Below, in pieces: positions 38,911 to 49,301 of a stretch of 64,000 nucleotides of DNA. This DNA comes from Microbacterium schleiferi. Its GTDB lineage: Bacteria; Actinomycetota; Actinomycetes; Actinomycetales; Microbacteriaceae. The notes below the pieces were generated by a model. It ran no database searches. It had not been told where the DNA came from and worked only from the letters and a program-made list of their open reading frames with translations. The position numbers were made by a program, and so were the translations under genes. Every line of letters starts with the position of its first letter. Within the stretch, counting starts at the first letter, position 1. The stretch lies in contig NZ_CP064760.1 of assembly GCF_015565955.1 (NCBI RefSeq), positions 1,984,001-2,048,000 on the forward strand. Direction: 5' to 3'.

Positions 38911-40305
38911 TCAGCGCTTCGCGGCAGCGAGGGCGTCAAGGAAGGAGCGGGACCAGTCGGTCACGTCGTGATCGAGAACCCGACGGCGCAGGGCCCGCAT
39001 CCGCCGACCCTGCTCGCTCCCGGGCATCTCGGTGGCACGCATGATCGCGTCCTTCATGCCGCCGATGTCGTGGGGGTTGATCCGGATCGCGGAGCCCAGC
39101 TCATCGGCCGCGCCGGCGAATTCGCTCAGCAGCAGTACGCCGCGGTTGTCGATGCGGCTGGCGACATATTCCTTGGCGACGAGGTTCATGCCATCGCGCA
39201 GCGCCGTGACGAGCATGACGTCAGCGGCAAGATACAGCGCAACCATCTCTTCGCGGGGGAACGCCTGGTGCAGGTAGCGGATGGCGGTGTGGTCCATCGT
39301 GTCGAAGTCGCCGTTGATCCGGCCCACGGTCAGTTCGATCTCGTCGCGCAGCTGGATGTAGGCCTCCACGCGCTCGCGGCTGGGGCTGGCGACCTGCACG
39401 AGCGTTGCGTCCTCGACGGTGAGCTGCCCGTCTTCGAGGAGCTCACCGAAAGCCTTCAGGCGGTGGCGGATGCCCTTCGTGTAGTCGAGGCGGTCCACAC
39501 CCAGCAAGACGGCCTTGGGGTTGCCGAGACCCTCACGGATCTCCTTGGCGCGCGCCTGGATCTCGGGTCGCTGCGCCATCTCGATGTACGACTCGGTGTC
39601 GATCGAGATCGGGAACGCCTTGGCCAGAACGTTGCGGTTCCCGCCGTCCTCGAGCGGAACGCTGATGCCCGAAGCCTTCGTCGTGTAGTGGAAAAGCCGT
39701 CGCACCGCGCGAGCGAAGTTGCCGGCATCCGCGACCCGCTGGAAGCCGACGACGTCGGCGCCCATGAGACCCTCGAGCACCTGGCGGCGCCACGGCAGCT
39801 GCGAGAACAGGCCGTATGCCGGGAACGGGATGTGGTGGAAGTAGCCGATCGTGAGGTCGGGCCGGAGCTTGCGCAGCAGCGCCGGAACGAGCTGCAGCTG
39901 GTAGTCCTGCACCCAGACCGTCGCACCCTCGGCTGCCGCTGCAGCGGATGCTTCGGCGAATCGTCGATTGACGTCGACATACGCATCCCACCAGACGCGC
40001 CGGTAGCGCGGGGCTGCGATCACATCGTGATAGAGCGGCCAGATCGTATCGTTGGAGAAGCCCTCGTAGTAGTTCTGCACCTCATCGGCGCTGAGGACCA
40101 CGGGAACCAGATGCGTTCCCTCGAAGTCGAACGGTTCCAGCTCGAGCCCGGGCTTGCCCGGCCATCCCACCCAGGCTCCTTCGGTCTTGCGCATGACCGG
40201 CTCGAGCGCGGTCACGAGCCCTCCGGGAGAGCGCCGCCATCCTCCGTCGTCGTCTCGGTCCACAGGGAGGCGATTGGCAACGACGACGAAATCAGCTTGC
40301 GACAC
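38911..40305 (-). CDS. otsA: Trehalose-6-phosphate synthase
   Basis: 464 residues, GT20. It joins UDP- (or GDP-) glucose and glucose-6-phosphate. Visible: NRLPV and GGLVTALEPVM at the start, WVQDYQLQLVPALLR, FHHIPFPAYGLFSQLPWR, VDRLDYTKGIRHRL, and NLVAKEYVASR. GTG 40305 follows GAAGGAG. Trehalose here would serve as osmoprotectant and cell-envelope precursor. Confidence 0.95.
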   Translation of the reverse strand: MSQADFVVVANRLPVDRDDDGGWRRSPGGLVTALEPVMRKTEGAWVGWPGKPGLELEPFDFEGTHLVPVVLSADEVQNYYEGFSNDTIWPLYHDVIAAPRYRRVWWDAYVDVNRRFAEASAAAAAEGATVWVQDYQLQLVPALLRKLRPDLTIGYFHHIPFPAYGLFSQLPWRRQVLEGLMGADVVGFQRVADAGNFARAVRRLFHYTTKASGISVPLEDGGNRNVLAKAFPISIDTESYIEMAQRPEIQARAKEIREGLGNPKAVLLGVDRLDYTKGIRHRLKAFGELLEDGQLTVEDATLVQVASPSRERVEAYIQLRDEIELTVGRINGDFDTMDHTAIRYLHQAFPREEMVALYLAADVMLVTALRDGMNLVAKEYVASRIDNRGVLLLSEFAGAADELGSAIRINPHDIGGMKDAIMRATEMPGSEQGRRMRALRRRVLDHDVTDWSRSFLDALAAAKR

Positions 40306-40409
40306 GCGAGCTCCTTCACGATGGCGGACGCGGGCCCCTCCAGGTTAGTCGCTCCGCGCGGCGGGCTGTCGGGGTGGACAGAGACGGTCGGATGTGTAGC
40401 GTGGACCGC

Positions 40410-40637
40410 ATGGGCAAGTACCTCTTCGGCACCGGCATCATCGGAGCAGTCATCTCCGGCTTCTCGCTCCTGCGCGCGCTCCGGGAGGACACCTTCACGT
40501 GGCGCACCGCGCTGGCCTGGATCAACTGGGGCATCACCGTCGCTCTCGCGGTCGGCGCGATCATCGACATGCGGCGCATCGATCAGGGCAAGCCCGTTCC
40601 GGCGGACTCCCCCGCGGCGCGGCGACTCGAAGACTAG
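40410..40637 (+). CDS. Small two-helix membrane protein
   Basis: 75 residues with two helices (FGTGIIGAVISGFSLLRAL and WRTALAWINWGITVALAVGA) and a charged tail (ADSPAARRLED). TAGCGT lies exactly seven bases before the ATG, consistent with a leaderless mRNA. No known family; it stands alone between two leftward operons. Confidence 0.6.
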   Translation: MGKYLFGTGIIGAVISGFSLLRALREDTFTWRTALAWINWGITVALAVGAIIDMRRIDQGKPVPADSPAARRLED

Positions 40638-40705
40638 GCAGCGTCACCAGCTGAGAGGATGCTGCGCGAACGACATCCGCTCACCCGAGCACTCCCCGAG
40701 CGTGC

Positions 40706-41889
40706 TCAGCGCTTGAGGATGAGCGCGTCGCCCTGACCGCCGCCGCCACACAGCGCGACAGCTGCCGTACCGCCGCCCCGGTGGAGCAGTTCATACACCG
40801 TGTGCACGACGAGCCGGTTGCCCGAGGCACCGATCGGATGCCCGATCGCAATGCCGCCCCGTGAATGTTGACGACCTCGTCCGAGAGCCCGAGCTCTGCC
40901 TGGGACCGGGCGACAACCGCGCCGAAGGCCTCATTGATCTCAACGAAATCGAGATCTGAAGGAGCAATCCCCTCCCGCGCGCACGCCGCGGCAATGGCGC
41001 GGGCCGGCTGGGCGTGCAGCGTGTTGTCGGGGCCTGCGACCTGCCCCGCCGATCCGATCACGGCGAGCACCGGCCAGCCGTTCTCGTCGGCGTGCGACCG
41101 GCTCGTGACGATCACCGCTGAGGCGCCGTCGGAGATCTGGGACGAGTTGCCCGCCGTGATCGTGCCCTCTTTCGAGAAAGCCGGGCGAAGCGCCGCGAGC
41201 GTGTCCACGGTCGTCTCGGGACGGATGCCTTCGTCGCGGGTGACCAGCTTCGGGTCGCCCTTGCGCTGCGGAATCTCCACCGGAACGATCTCGTCGGCGA
41301 AGACGTCGGCCTCCCACGCGGCCGCGGCGCGCTGGTGGGAGCGGGCGGCCACGGCATCCTGATCCTCGCGGGTGACCGCGTAGCGGGCGTTGTGCCGCTC
41401 GGTCGACCCGCCCATGCTCTCCCGGTCGAACGCGTCGGTGAGCCCGTCGTGGGCCATGTGGTCGAGGACTTCGATCGATCCGTACGACCAACCCTCGCGA
41501 GAGCCCATGAGGAGATGCGGTGCCTGCGACATCGACTCCATGCCTGCCGCCACGACGACCCGCGCGTCGCCGAGGCGCACCATGCGGACGGCATCGATGA
41601 CAGCTGTCAGGCCCGAGAGGCAGACCTTGTTGATCGAGGATGCGTGGACATCCCAGCCGATGCCGGCCCCGATCGCAGCCTGTCGTGCGGGGTTCTGTCC
41701 CGCGCCCGCGGGGAGGACCTGTCCTACCAGAACCGCGTCGACGGCCTCGGGTTCGATTCCCGCCTTCTCGAGCGCGCCGCGGATTGCGGCGCTGCCAAGC
41801 GCCGTGGAAGGCAGCGACGACAGCTGGCCCTTCAGGCGGCCCTGCGGGGTGCGCGCGGCACCGACGATGACGACATCCTCGTGGTTCAT
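40706..41889 (-). CDS. Acetyl-CoA acetyltransferase (thiolase) (frameshifted)
   Basis: About 394 residues. Catalytic Cys is in [27 protein letters not shown] and the repaired [17 protein letters not shown] (catalytic His) and [10 protein letters not shown] (second Cys) complete the site. It splits acetoacetyl-CoA to two acetyl-CoA or the reverse. The frame breaks at four C (40857-40860), restored by one base. Overlaps the CoA-transferase B gene by four bases. Confidence 0.92.
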
Positions 41890-42539
41890 GCCTCCACCTT
41901 AAGGTCGCTCGAAACGGTGATCTCGGGCTCGGTCGCCGCGGCGACATCCTCGACGCTGACTCCCGGCGCAAGCTCCACCAGAACAAGGCCCTCGGGGGTC
42001 ACATCGAGGACCGCGAGGTCGGTGATGATGCGGTCGACGACGCCTCTACCGGTCAGGGGCAGCGAGCATTCGGTGACGATCTTCGGGGTGCCGTCCTTGG
42101 CGACGTGCTCCATGAGCACGATCACCTTCGCCGCACCGTGCACGAGATCCATCGCTCCCCCGGGTCCCTTGACCATCTTTCCGGGGATCATCCAGTTGGC
42201 GAGGTCACCGGACGCCGATACCTGCATGGCACCGAGGATCGCCGCGTCGATCTTGCCGCCCCGGATCATCCCGAAGCTCGTCGCGGAGTCGAAGAAGGCA
42301 GCGCCAGGCAGCGTCGTCACGGTCTCCTTCCCGGCGTTGATGAGGTCGGGATCGACATCCGCCTCCAACGGATACGGACCGACGCCGAGGATGCCGTTCT
42401 CAGACTGCAGCACGACCGTCACGCCGTCGGGAACGTAGTTGGGCACGAGGGTCGGCAGTCCGATGCCGAGGTTGACGTAGGCGCCGTCGGAGAGTTCCTG
42501 GGCGGCGCGGGCAGCCATCTCGTTGCGGGTGAGTGCCAT
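41886..42539 (-). CDS. scoB: 3-oxoacid CoA-transferase, subunit B
   Basis: 217 residues. Catalytic-glutamate region [12 protein letters not shown] near residue 50, with [16 protein letters not shown] before it and [19 protein letters not shown] later, match the beta subunit of succinyl-CoA:3-oxoacid CoA-transferase. It transfers CoA from succinyl-CoA to acetoacetate. Starts one base after the end of subunit A. Confidence 0.92.
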   Translation of the reverse strand: MALTRNEMAARAAQELSDGAYVNLGIGLPTLVPNYVPDGVTVVLQSENGILGVGPYPLEADVDPDLINAGKETVTTLPGAAFFDSATSFGMIRGGKIDAAILGAMQVSASGDLANWMIPGKMVKGPGGAMDLVHGAAKVIVLMEHVAKDGTPKIVTECSLPLTGRGVVDRIITDLAVLDVTPEGLVLVELAPGVSVEDVAAATEPEITVSSDLKVEA

Positions 42540-42540
42540 C

Positions 42541-43322
42541 TCAGGCTCCTTCCGGGGTGGTCACCGAGACGGTGCGACGCTCGATGCGCTTTTCGATGTC
42601 GGGACCGACCTCGACGATGCGGTGGACGTAGACGCCCGGCAGGTGAACGGCGTCCGGATCGATCTCGCCGGGTTCCACGAGCTCCTCCACCTGCACGATG
42701 CAGATGCGCCCCGCCATCGCCGCGAGGGGGTTGAAGTTGCGGGCAGCCTTGTTGAAGACCAGGTTGCCGTGGCGGTCTCCCCGCAGCGCGTGGACGAGCG
42801 CATAGTCGGTCACGATCGCTTCCTCGAGCACGTACTCACGCGCTCGCCCCGACACCTCGAATGTCCGAACGTCCTTGACCGGAGAGGCGACCGCGACGCC
42901 GCCCGCGCCGTCGTACCGGCGGGCAGGCCGCCCTCGGCGACCTGCGTTCCGACGCCGGTCTGGGTGTAGAAAGCCGCGATCCCGGCGCCGCCGGCGCGGA
43001 GCTTCTCGGCGAGGGTCCCCTGCGGCGTCAGCTCGAGCTCGAGCTCGCCCGAGAGGAACTGGCGCTCGAACTCCTTGTTCTCCCCCACGTACGACGAGGT
43101 CATCTTGCGGATGCGCTTGTCGGCGAGCAGGATACCCAGGCCCCAGTCATCCACCCCGCAGTTGTTGGACACGATCGACAGATCACCGACGCCGCGGGCG
43201 TGGAGCGCTTCGATCAGCGCCATCGGATTGCCCGAGAGGCCGAAGCCGCCGACGGCGAGGGTCGCACTCTCCGGGATGTCGGCCACGGCCGCCGCCGGCG
43301 ACTCCCACGTCTTGTCGATCAC
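42541..43322 (-). CDS. scoA: 3-oxoacid CoA-transferase, subunit A (frameshifted)
   Basis: About 260 residues with [36 protein letters not shown] and [20 protein letters not shown], typical of the SCOT alpha subunit. The frame breaks near GGG 42921-42923 and is restored by one base ([11 protein letters not shown]). First gene of the leftward CoA-transferase/thiolase operon, divergent from IclR across a palindrome. Confidence 0.92.
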
Positions 43323-43428
43323 GGATGAGCTCCTTTGGTCTGCCGGTTCTCTCTCGCGCCGCGCATCGGGGCGCGAGCGCACTCTCATCGTCGCTGCGGC
43401 ACACGGGGTGACTCCAGCATCCGCTTGC

Positions 43429-43461
43429 GATGTGGACAGGATCCCGACTAGCGTCCACATC
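43429..43461. promoter_or_regulatory. IclR operator
   Basis: GATGTGGAC (43429-43437) and GTCCACATC (43453-43461) are perfect nine-base arms with a 15-base centre. The right arm ends one base before the IclR ATG and overlaps its TAGCGT box, so binding would block iclR transcription. Confidence 0.72.
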
Positions 43462-44247
43462 ATGGACAGTGCTCGATCGGTGCCCGGAGCGCAGGCCATC
43501 GCCCGCGCGGCATCGCTGCTGCGCCTCGTGTCTGCCGGCGGCGCCACCGGCCTGACCGTTTCGGAGCTGGCTCGCCGCTCCGAGCTCACCCGCCCCACCA
43601 CGCATCGACTCCTGACGGCCCTCCGCCACGAGGGCCTCGTTGACCAGGACGAAGCCCGAGGCACGTGGATGCCTGGTCCCGAGCTCTATCTCATGGGGGC
43701 AGCCGCGGCGTCGCGCTATGACATCACGAGTCTTGCCCGCGACATCGTGCGCTCCCTCGCGGTGCGGACAGAGGAGAGCGCCTTCCTGTCGGTGCGACGC
43801 GGCGACGAGACGGTGTGCCTGCTGCGCGAAGAGGGAAGCTTCCCCATCCGTTCCTTCGTCCTGTCGGAGGGCGTGCGATTTCCCCTGGGTGTGGCCTCGG
43901 CAGGACTCGCGATTCTCTCCTTCCTCCCAGACCACGATGTGGACGCCTACTTCGAACGGCATCCCGAACTACCCGAGCGGTGGGGCACCGCCCACGCTCC
44001 CGGACGCCTTCGCGGGCGCCTCCGCGAAACCCACGAGCGTGGATACGCGGTCAACCCCGGGCTGATCGTGGAGGGCAGCTTCGGGGTCGGGGCGGCAGTG
44101 TTCACGCGCGAAGGTCATCCGCAGTGGGCCCTGAGCCTCACGGGAGTCGAGTTCCGGTTCGGCCCCGACCGGCTCCCCGAACTCGGACGCATCCTGCTCG
44201 CCCACGCGCACCAGCTCACGACCCGCGTCTCTGCAGCCCGCGGCTGA
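43462..44247 (+). CDS. IclR-family transcriptional regulator
   Basis: 261 residues. Winged helix near residues 10-75 ([40 protein letters not shown]), then the IclR effector domain ([58 protein letters not shown]). TAGCGT at 43449-43454 is seven bases before the ATG, suggesting a leaderless start. Position and palindrome point to control of the CoA-transferase/thiolase operon. Confidence 0.9.
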   Translation: MDSARSVPGAQAIARAASLLRLVSAGGATGLTVSELARRSELTRPTTHRLLTALRHEGLVDQDEARGTWMPGPELYLMGAAAASRYDITSLARDIVRSLAVRTEESAFLSVRRGDETVCLLREEGSFPIRSFVLSEGVRFPLGVASAGLAILSFLPDHDVDAYFERHPELPERWGTAHAPGRLRGRLRETHERGYAVNPGLIVEGSFGVGAAVFTREGHPQWALSLTGVEFRFGPDRLPELGRILLAHAHQLTTRVSAARG

Positions 44248-44294
44248 GCCGAGCCGGGCAGACCGGAAGGCGCAGCTCGACGACCGGGCGCAGG

Positions 44295-45203
44295 TCAGGC
44301 GACGGGGTGCTGGTGTGCCACCACCGCGCGGATCGCGTCGCCGACGACGCGTGCACCGGGCCGGCTCATCACGATCGTGTAGTGATTGAGATCCCCGAGC
44401 CGCGTGTGTTCGACGCTCGGATACTCCGCCAAGATGCCCTCGAGGTACGGCGGCGCGTAGAGGCCGGGCTTCTCGTTCTGCAGCCCCCGCGGCACCGTGA
44501 TCAGCGCTGTCGGGTGCTGAAGATCGGCGAGCGCCGCCGGCAACGACGATCCGGTGTTCATGTCGATCGTGTCTTCGACCGTCGTCTCGTAGCTCGTTGC
44601 GGGACGCAGCCGGCCGGATCCGTCCTCGACGAGGTCGTACGCGAAGTAGCTCTCGAGCTCCGGCGACCAGGCCTGCGTGAAGGCAGGATGGGGGCGCCAG
44701 AAGTCGAGGTAGTCATCGATGGAGGCGAACCGCATCGACAGCCGAGCAGCCGTGGGGCCGAGCACGTGCGCGACGACAGCGTCGGCATCCATCCCCGCCG
44801 GAACGTCGAGGGGCATCCCACCATCGATGAGCAGCAGGCTCTCGACCCGGGACGGATGCCGGTGGGCGAACACGACGGCCACGAAGGCTCCCATGGAGTG
44901 GCCGACGACGGGAATGCGCTCGATGCCGAGGTGATCGAGCACGGCGACCAGGTCATCGGCGTGGGCCGCAAGCCCCGCGGGTCCCGCCAGGTCGTTGCTG
45001 CGCCCGCGTCCGCGAAGATCGGGGGCGATGGCACGGATGCCGGGAAGCTCCTCGACCACGAACGGCCATGCCAGGTGAGAGGCGGTCACGCCGTGGATGA
45101 GCAGTACCTGTCCGGTCTGCGGAGCCACCGGGTCCCAGACGCCGACGTGCAGGTCTCCCCCGGGAACGGCGACGTCGTCGGTGCGATACGTGTGTGCGCT
45201 CAT
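44295..45203 (-). CDS. Alpha/beta hydrolase
   Basis: 302 residues. LLIHGVTASHLAW (oxyanion loop), nucleophile Ser in VVGHSMGAFVAV, and the catalytic His in LGDLNHYTIV near the end. It overlaps the dehydrogenase gene by four bases (ATGA). An esterase acting on a 3-hydroxybutyrate ester or oligomer would fit the pathway, but the substrate is inferred from context only. Confidence 0.83.
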   Translation of the reverse strand: MSAHTYRTDDVAVPGGDLHVGVWDPVAPQTGQVLLIHGVTASHLAWPFVVEELPGIRAIAPDLRGRGRSNDLAGPAGLAAHADDLVAVLDHLGIERIPVVGHSMGAFVAVVFAHRHPSRVESLLLIDGGMPLDVPAGMDADAVVAHVLGPTAARLSMRFASIDDYLDFWRPHPAFTQAWSPELESYFAYDLVEDGSGRLRPATSYETTVEDTIDMNTGSSLPAALADLQHPTALITVPRGLQNEKPGLYAPPYLEGILAEYPSVEHTRLGDLNHYTIVMSRPGARVVGDAIRAVVAHQHPVA

Positions 45204-45952
45204 CGTGCGGTCCACCCACCGTCCATCGTGTAGGACGCGCCCGTGACCATCCCCGCCTTGTCGGACACAAGCCACCCGGCCAGGGAAGCCACCTCGTCCG
45301 ACTCCACGAGCCGCTTGACGGCAGTCTCGGTGAGCATGATCTTCTCGACAACCTCGCTCTCGGGAATGCCGTGAACCTTGGCCTGGTCGGCGATCTGCTT
45401 CTCTACGAGCGGCGTTCGCACGTAGGCCGGATTGATGCAGTTGCTCGTGACCCCGTGCGGTCCGCCCTCGAGCGCCGTGACCTTCGACAGACCTTCCAGT
45501 CCGTGCTTGGCAGCGACGTAGGCCACCTTGAACGGGCTCGCGCGCAGCCCGTGGGCGCTCGAAATGTTGATGATCCGCCCCCACCCCTTCGCGTACATGT
45601 GCGGCAGGGCTGCGCGCACCAGCAGGAACGGCGATTCGAGCATCAGGCGCATCATCATCCGGTAGGTGCCGGGGTCGAACTCGGCGATGGGGCTCACGCG
45701 CTGGATGCCGGCGTTGTTGACCAGGATGTCGACCTCGAGGCTCAGGTCGTCGAGCGCCTCGGTGTCAGAGAGGTCCACGACCCACGCCTCGCCACCGATG
45801 TTCTCGGCAGCCGCATGCGCGGCATCGGCGTTGAGATCGGCGACGACGACGGTGGCGCCGCGCGAGGCGAACTCGGTAGCGCACGCCAGCCCGATGCCGC
45901 TCGCGCCACCCGTGACCAGTGCACGCCGACCCGCAAGATCCTGCTCGGTCAT
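45200..45952 (-). CDS. bdhA: 3-hydroxybutyrate dehydrogenase
   Basis: 250 residues, classical SDR. NAD motif TGGASGIG, active site NNAG, Ser in INISSAHG and Tyr-x3-Lys in YVAAKHG. INPAYVRTPLVEKQI is characteristic of D-3-hydroxybutyrate dehydrogenases. It oxidises 3-hydroxybutyrate to acetoacetate with NAD+. Coupled by ATGA-type overlaps to both neighbours. Confidence 0.88.
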   Translation of the reverse strand: MTEQDLAGRRALVTGGASGIGLACATEFASRGATVVVADLNADAAHAAAENIGGEAWVVDLSDTEALDDLSLEVDILVNNAGIQRVSPIAEFDPGTYRMMMRLMLESPFLLVRAALPHMYAKGWGRIINISSAHGLRASPFKVAYVAAKHGLEGLSKVTALEGGPHGVTSNCINPAYVRTPLVEKQIADQAKVHGIPESEVVEKIMLTETAVKRLVESDEVASLAGWLVSDKAGMVTGASYTMDGGWTAR

Positions 45953-46638
45953 CGGTTCTCCTCCTTCTCGCTGCGCTCATGTGCTCGGGGAGCGAGCGCG
46001 TTGTCGATGAGCGTCGACATGGACGCCATCACCGCGGGGTCGAGCTCGGCAGGAGGTCGGCCCTCGGCATCGCGCTCCCACAGCAGGAAACGCATGCCGA
46101 TGAGCTCTCCCATACCCATGAGCGCCCACGCCGTCACCTCGGGATCGAGGGCGCGGTCGACGTCCCCACTCCCCTGGGCTGCGCGTAGCCCCGCCTCGTA
46201 GCCTTCGACGATCCGGGTGTAGTGCAATCGCAGAATCTCGGGTGACACGAACTCTGCCTCGCGCACGACCCGGTAGAGCGCGGGGTGGGCGGCGGTGAAC
46301 CGGAAGAACCCGGCGAACCCCGCGCGTTCGGCCTCGAGCCGGCTCGCGGCGCCCGCCATCGATTCCGACATCGAGTGCCGCACCCGACGGTTCAGATCGA
46401 TCACGAGCGCCTCGAAGATCGTCTGTTTGCTGTCGAAGTACAGATAGAAGGTTCCCAGGCCAATACCAGCGCGCTCGGTGATCTTCACGATGGATGCCTC
46501 GTGGTAGCCCTGCTCGGCGAACACCGTTTCGGCGGCCTCGAGAAGCCGCTGCCGGGTGGCCTCCCCGCGCTTGGTCAGCGGGCGTCCCGTGGCCGACGAG
46601 ACCGGAGCGAGGTCCTCGTCTTCAGCGGGAATGCTCAT
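45949..46638 (-). CDS. TetR-family regulator
   Basis: 229 residues. HTH near 20-65 (ETVFAEQGYHEASIVKITERAGIGLGTFYLYFDSKQTIFE), then a TetR_C domain. It lies inside the operon, overlapping the acyl-CoA synthetase and dehydrogenase genes, so it is likely co-expressed and may act on the livK promoter palindromes. Related regulators commonly respond to fatty acids or acyl-CoA. Confidence 0.87.
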   Translation of the reverse strand: MSIPAEDEDLAPVSSATGRPLTKRGEATRQRLLEAAETVFAEQGYHEASIVKITERAGIGLGTFYLYFDSKQTIFEALVIDLNRRVRHSMSESMAGAASRLEAERAGFAGFFRFTAAHPALYRVVREAEFVSPEILRLHYTRIVEGYEAGLRAAQGSGDVDRALDPEVTAWALMGMGELIGMRFLLWERDAEGRPPAELDPAVMASMSTLIDNALAPRAHERSEKEENR

Positions 46639-48190
46639 GGGACACCTCCTGAGCCGATGCCATGATCACGCGGGCGCGCTCACGCAGCCGCGATCGGGCG
46701 AGCTTGTCAATGGACGAACGCGGCAACCGCTCGACGACCTCGACGGCGACCGGGACCTTGAAGGCCGCGAGCGTGCGCCGCGCGTGCGCGATGATCTCGT
46801 CCGCTGAGACGAGCGCGCCAACGCGAACCGTGACGAACGCGACGCCCCGTTCGCCCCAGACCGGGTCGGGGACGCCGACCACGGCGGCCCCGGTGACCAG
46901 CGGGTGCAGACCCAGCGCGTGCTCGACCTCGGCGGGCGCGACGTTCTCTCCCCCGGAGATGAAGATGTCTTTGAGCCGGTCGACGACGGTGAAGACGCCG
47001 TCGCGATCGCGGTGGACGAGATCGCCGGTGCGCAGCCAGTCGCCGTGCATGGCCCGCGCCGTCGCATCCGGGTCGCCGAGGTATCCCGCGAAGACGCTGG
47101 GGCCTCGCACCCACAACTCGCCCGTCGCCTCTCCCCGAAGCGGCAGCAGCGTGTCGGGGTCAACGATCTGAACGCTGACGTGGGGGTATGGCCGACCGAC
47201 CGCCCCTTCGTGACCCTCGGCGATGCCGTTCGGGCAGTGCAGCACATTGGGGCCGGCCTCGGTGAGGCCGTAGCCCTGAACCAACTCGATGCCCCGGTCC
47301 TGCCACGCGTCCCGGACCGCGCCGGGGAGGGTCGCCCCGCCCACCAGGGCGAGGCGGATCGAAGACAGGTCGCTCGTGTCCCAGCCGCGGGATTCAGCGA
47401 GCATCGCGTACTGCGTCGGCACTCCCATCATCGCCGTGACGCGGCGCTCGCGGATGAGCTGCAACACCCGCTCGGTGTCGAACGACCGCTCCAGCACGAC
47501 CGTCGCTCCGCCCCACCACGCAAGCAGCGGCTGGCAGTTCCACGCGGCGACGTGGAACTGCGGCAGCACGCTGAGCACGACATCCCCCTCGCCCAGCGGC
47601 AGGGCGCGACCGAGGGCCAGGTTGTTCCAGAAGCAGTTCGCGTGGGTGAGGATGACGCCCTTGGGTGCCGCTTCGCTCCCCGACGTGTAGACGATCAGCA
47701 GAGGATCGTCGTCCCGGACAGCACGGGCCGGCTGCGGATCGCGAGCTGGCGGCACCGCGTTCTCGACGCCCGCGGTGCCGAGAAAGGCCAGCAGCGGCGG
47801 GTCCGCGAGTTCCCGCACGGCTTCGCCCGCGGCTACGGCGAACTCGTCATCCACGACCAGCAGCTGCGGATCGCTGCGGCCGAGCGTGTCGACGAGCTCT
47901 CGTGTGCTCTGGCGCCACGAGAGCGGAACGAACGCGGCACCGACCAACGCGCAGCCGAAGAAGAGCACGACGTGATCGATGGAATTGCCCGCGAGGGTCG
48001 CGATGCGCGATCCCGGGCCGAAACCCGCCTCCGCGAGGCGGTCGGCGAGTTCGCGAGCCCGCCGCGCAAGATCGGCGTAGTCGATGGTTACCCCGCGATC
48101 GTCGATCGCGACGCCATGCGGCGTGTGCGCGGCGCGCTCGATCAGCCACCGGCCGATCGTGTGCGACTCGTCTTGTACGTCGTTGCTCAC
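46622..48190 (-). CDS. Acyl-CoA synthetase (AMP-binding)
   Basis: 522 residues, ANL superfamily. P-loop-like VYTSGSEAAPKGVILTH, VQGYGLTEAGPNVL, WLRTGDLVHRDRDG and the catalytic Lys near the end (RSSIDKLARSRLR). It activates an acid with ATP and CoA. The acid may be short- or medium-chain given the surroundings. Overlaps TetR by 17 bases and livM by four. Confidence 0.88.
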   Translation of the reverse strand: MSNDVQDESHTIGRWLIERAAHTPHGVAIDDRGVTIDYADLARRARELADRLAEAGFGPGSRIATLAGNSIDHVVLFFGCALVGAAFVPLSWRQSTRELVDTLGRSDPQLLVVDDEFAVAAGEAVRELADPPLLAFLGTAGVENAVPPARDPQPARAVRDDDPLLIVYTSGSEAAPKGVILTHANCFWNNLALGRALPLGEGDVVLSVLPQFHVAAWNCQPLLAWWGGATVVLERSFDTERVLQLIRERRVTAMMGVPTQYAMLAESRGWDTSDLSSIRLALVGGATLPGAVRDAWQDRGIELVQGYGLTEAGPNVLHCPNGIAEGHEGAVGRPYPHVSVQIVDPDTLLPLRGEATGELWVRGPSVFAGYLGDPDATARAMHGDWLRTGDLVHRDRDGVFTVVDRLKDIFISGGENVAPAEVEHALGLHPLVTGAAVVGVPDPVWGERGVAFVTVRVGALVSADEIIAHARRTLAAFKVPVAVEVVERLPRSSIDKLARSRLRERARVIMASAQEVSHEHSR

Positions 48191-49301
48191 GCTCGAACCT
48201 CCGAGGCACCGACCGCGTCGGCATCTGCCTCCGCGTCATCGATGCTCCGCAGACTATCGCGCACGTGGCGCTCGCCGTGTCGGCGACGCCACCACCCGTC
48301 GATCGTGCCGGCGATACCGCCGGGCAGGAACATGACGACGATGATGAACAAGGCGCCCAGCAGGAACAGCGGCTCGGACAGCGGGATGCGCAGGAAATCG
48401 GGGAGGGATTCGATGGCTTCGGATCCGGCAAGAACCGTCAGACGCTGATCGAGCAGCGTGTACAGCACGCCCCCGACGATCGCACCCCATCGGAATCCAG
48501 CACCGCCGAGCACGACCATGACCAGCACCGTGATGGTGAGATCGGCCGAGACAGAACGCGGCACCGTGCCGGATTGCAGCAACATGTACGCGACGCCGGC
48601 GAGGCTCGCGAGCACCGCCGCGATCACGAAGACGATGAGCCGCACCCGGTACGGCCGGAGCCCGAGGACGCGAACGCGCTGCTCGTTCTCGCGGGTGGCC
48701 CGCGCGAGGTGGCCGAGACGGGACGTGTCGACCCACAGGGTCACGAGGTACACGATCACCAGCACCGCGAGAGCGAACCAGTACAGGTTGCGGGTGTTGA
48801 TCACGCCAACCAGGAAGTCGGGCACCTGCTCGGTATTGAGGCTCAGGCCCTCCTCACCGCCCGTGATCGCGGAGTTGCGACGCACGAGCACGGAGCCTGC
48901 CTGCGCGAAGGCGAGCGTGACCATCGCGAACGGGATTCCCGAGACGCGCATGGCGACAGCACCCGTGACGAAGGCGATGATCATCCCGCCGATGAGCGCG
49001 ACGAACACACCCGGGAACAGGGGACTCCGAAGTGTTCGAGGGCGATACCCAAGCCGTAGGCGCCGGCGCCGAAGTAGAGCGCGTGGCCGAAGGAGAGCAT
49101 CCCCGACGTGCCCAGCAGCAGGTTGTACGACAGCGCGAGGGATGCGAACACCATGCACAGCGAGAGCAGCGCGAGCGTGCCGGGTTGGTAGGTGGGCGTC
49201 GGGAGAATGCCCGGGATCGAGATGTTCAAGAGCGGCAGGACGGCCATGAAGATCACGAGCGCAACGCCGACAAGGGCCGGCCAGTATCGACGAATGCTCA
49301 T
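48187..49301 (-). CDS. livM: Liv-type ABC transporter permease (LivM) (frameshifted)
   Basis: About 371 residues with roughly ten membrane helices. LivM signature regions: LSLCMVFASLALSYNLLLGTSGMLSFGHALYFG and GLRPYRVRLIVFVIAAVLASLAG. The frame breaks at four G (49020-49023); one base restores HFGVPLFPGVFVALI. ATG 49301 overlaps livH by four bases. Substrate may be amino acids or short acids rather than strictly branched-chain amino acids. Confidence 0.9.
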
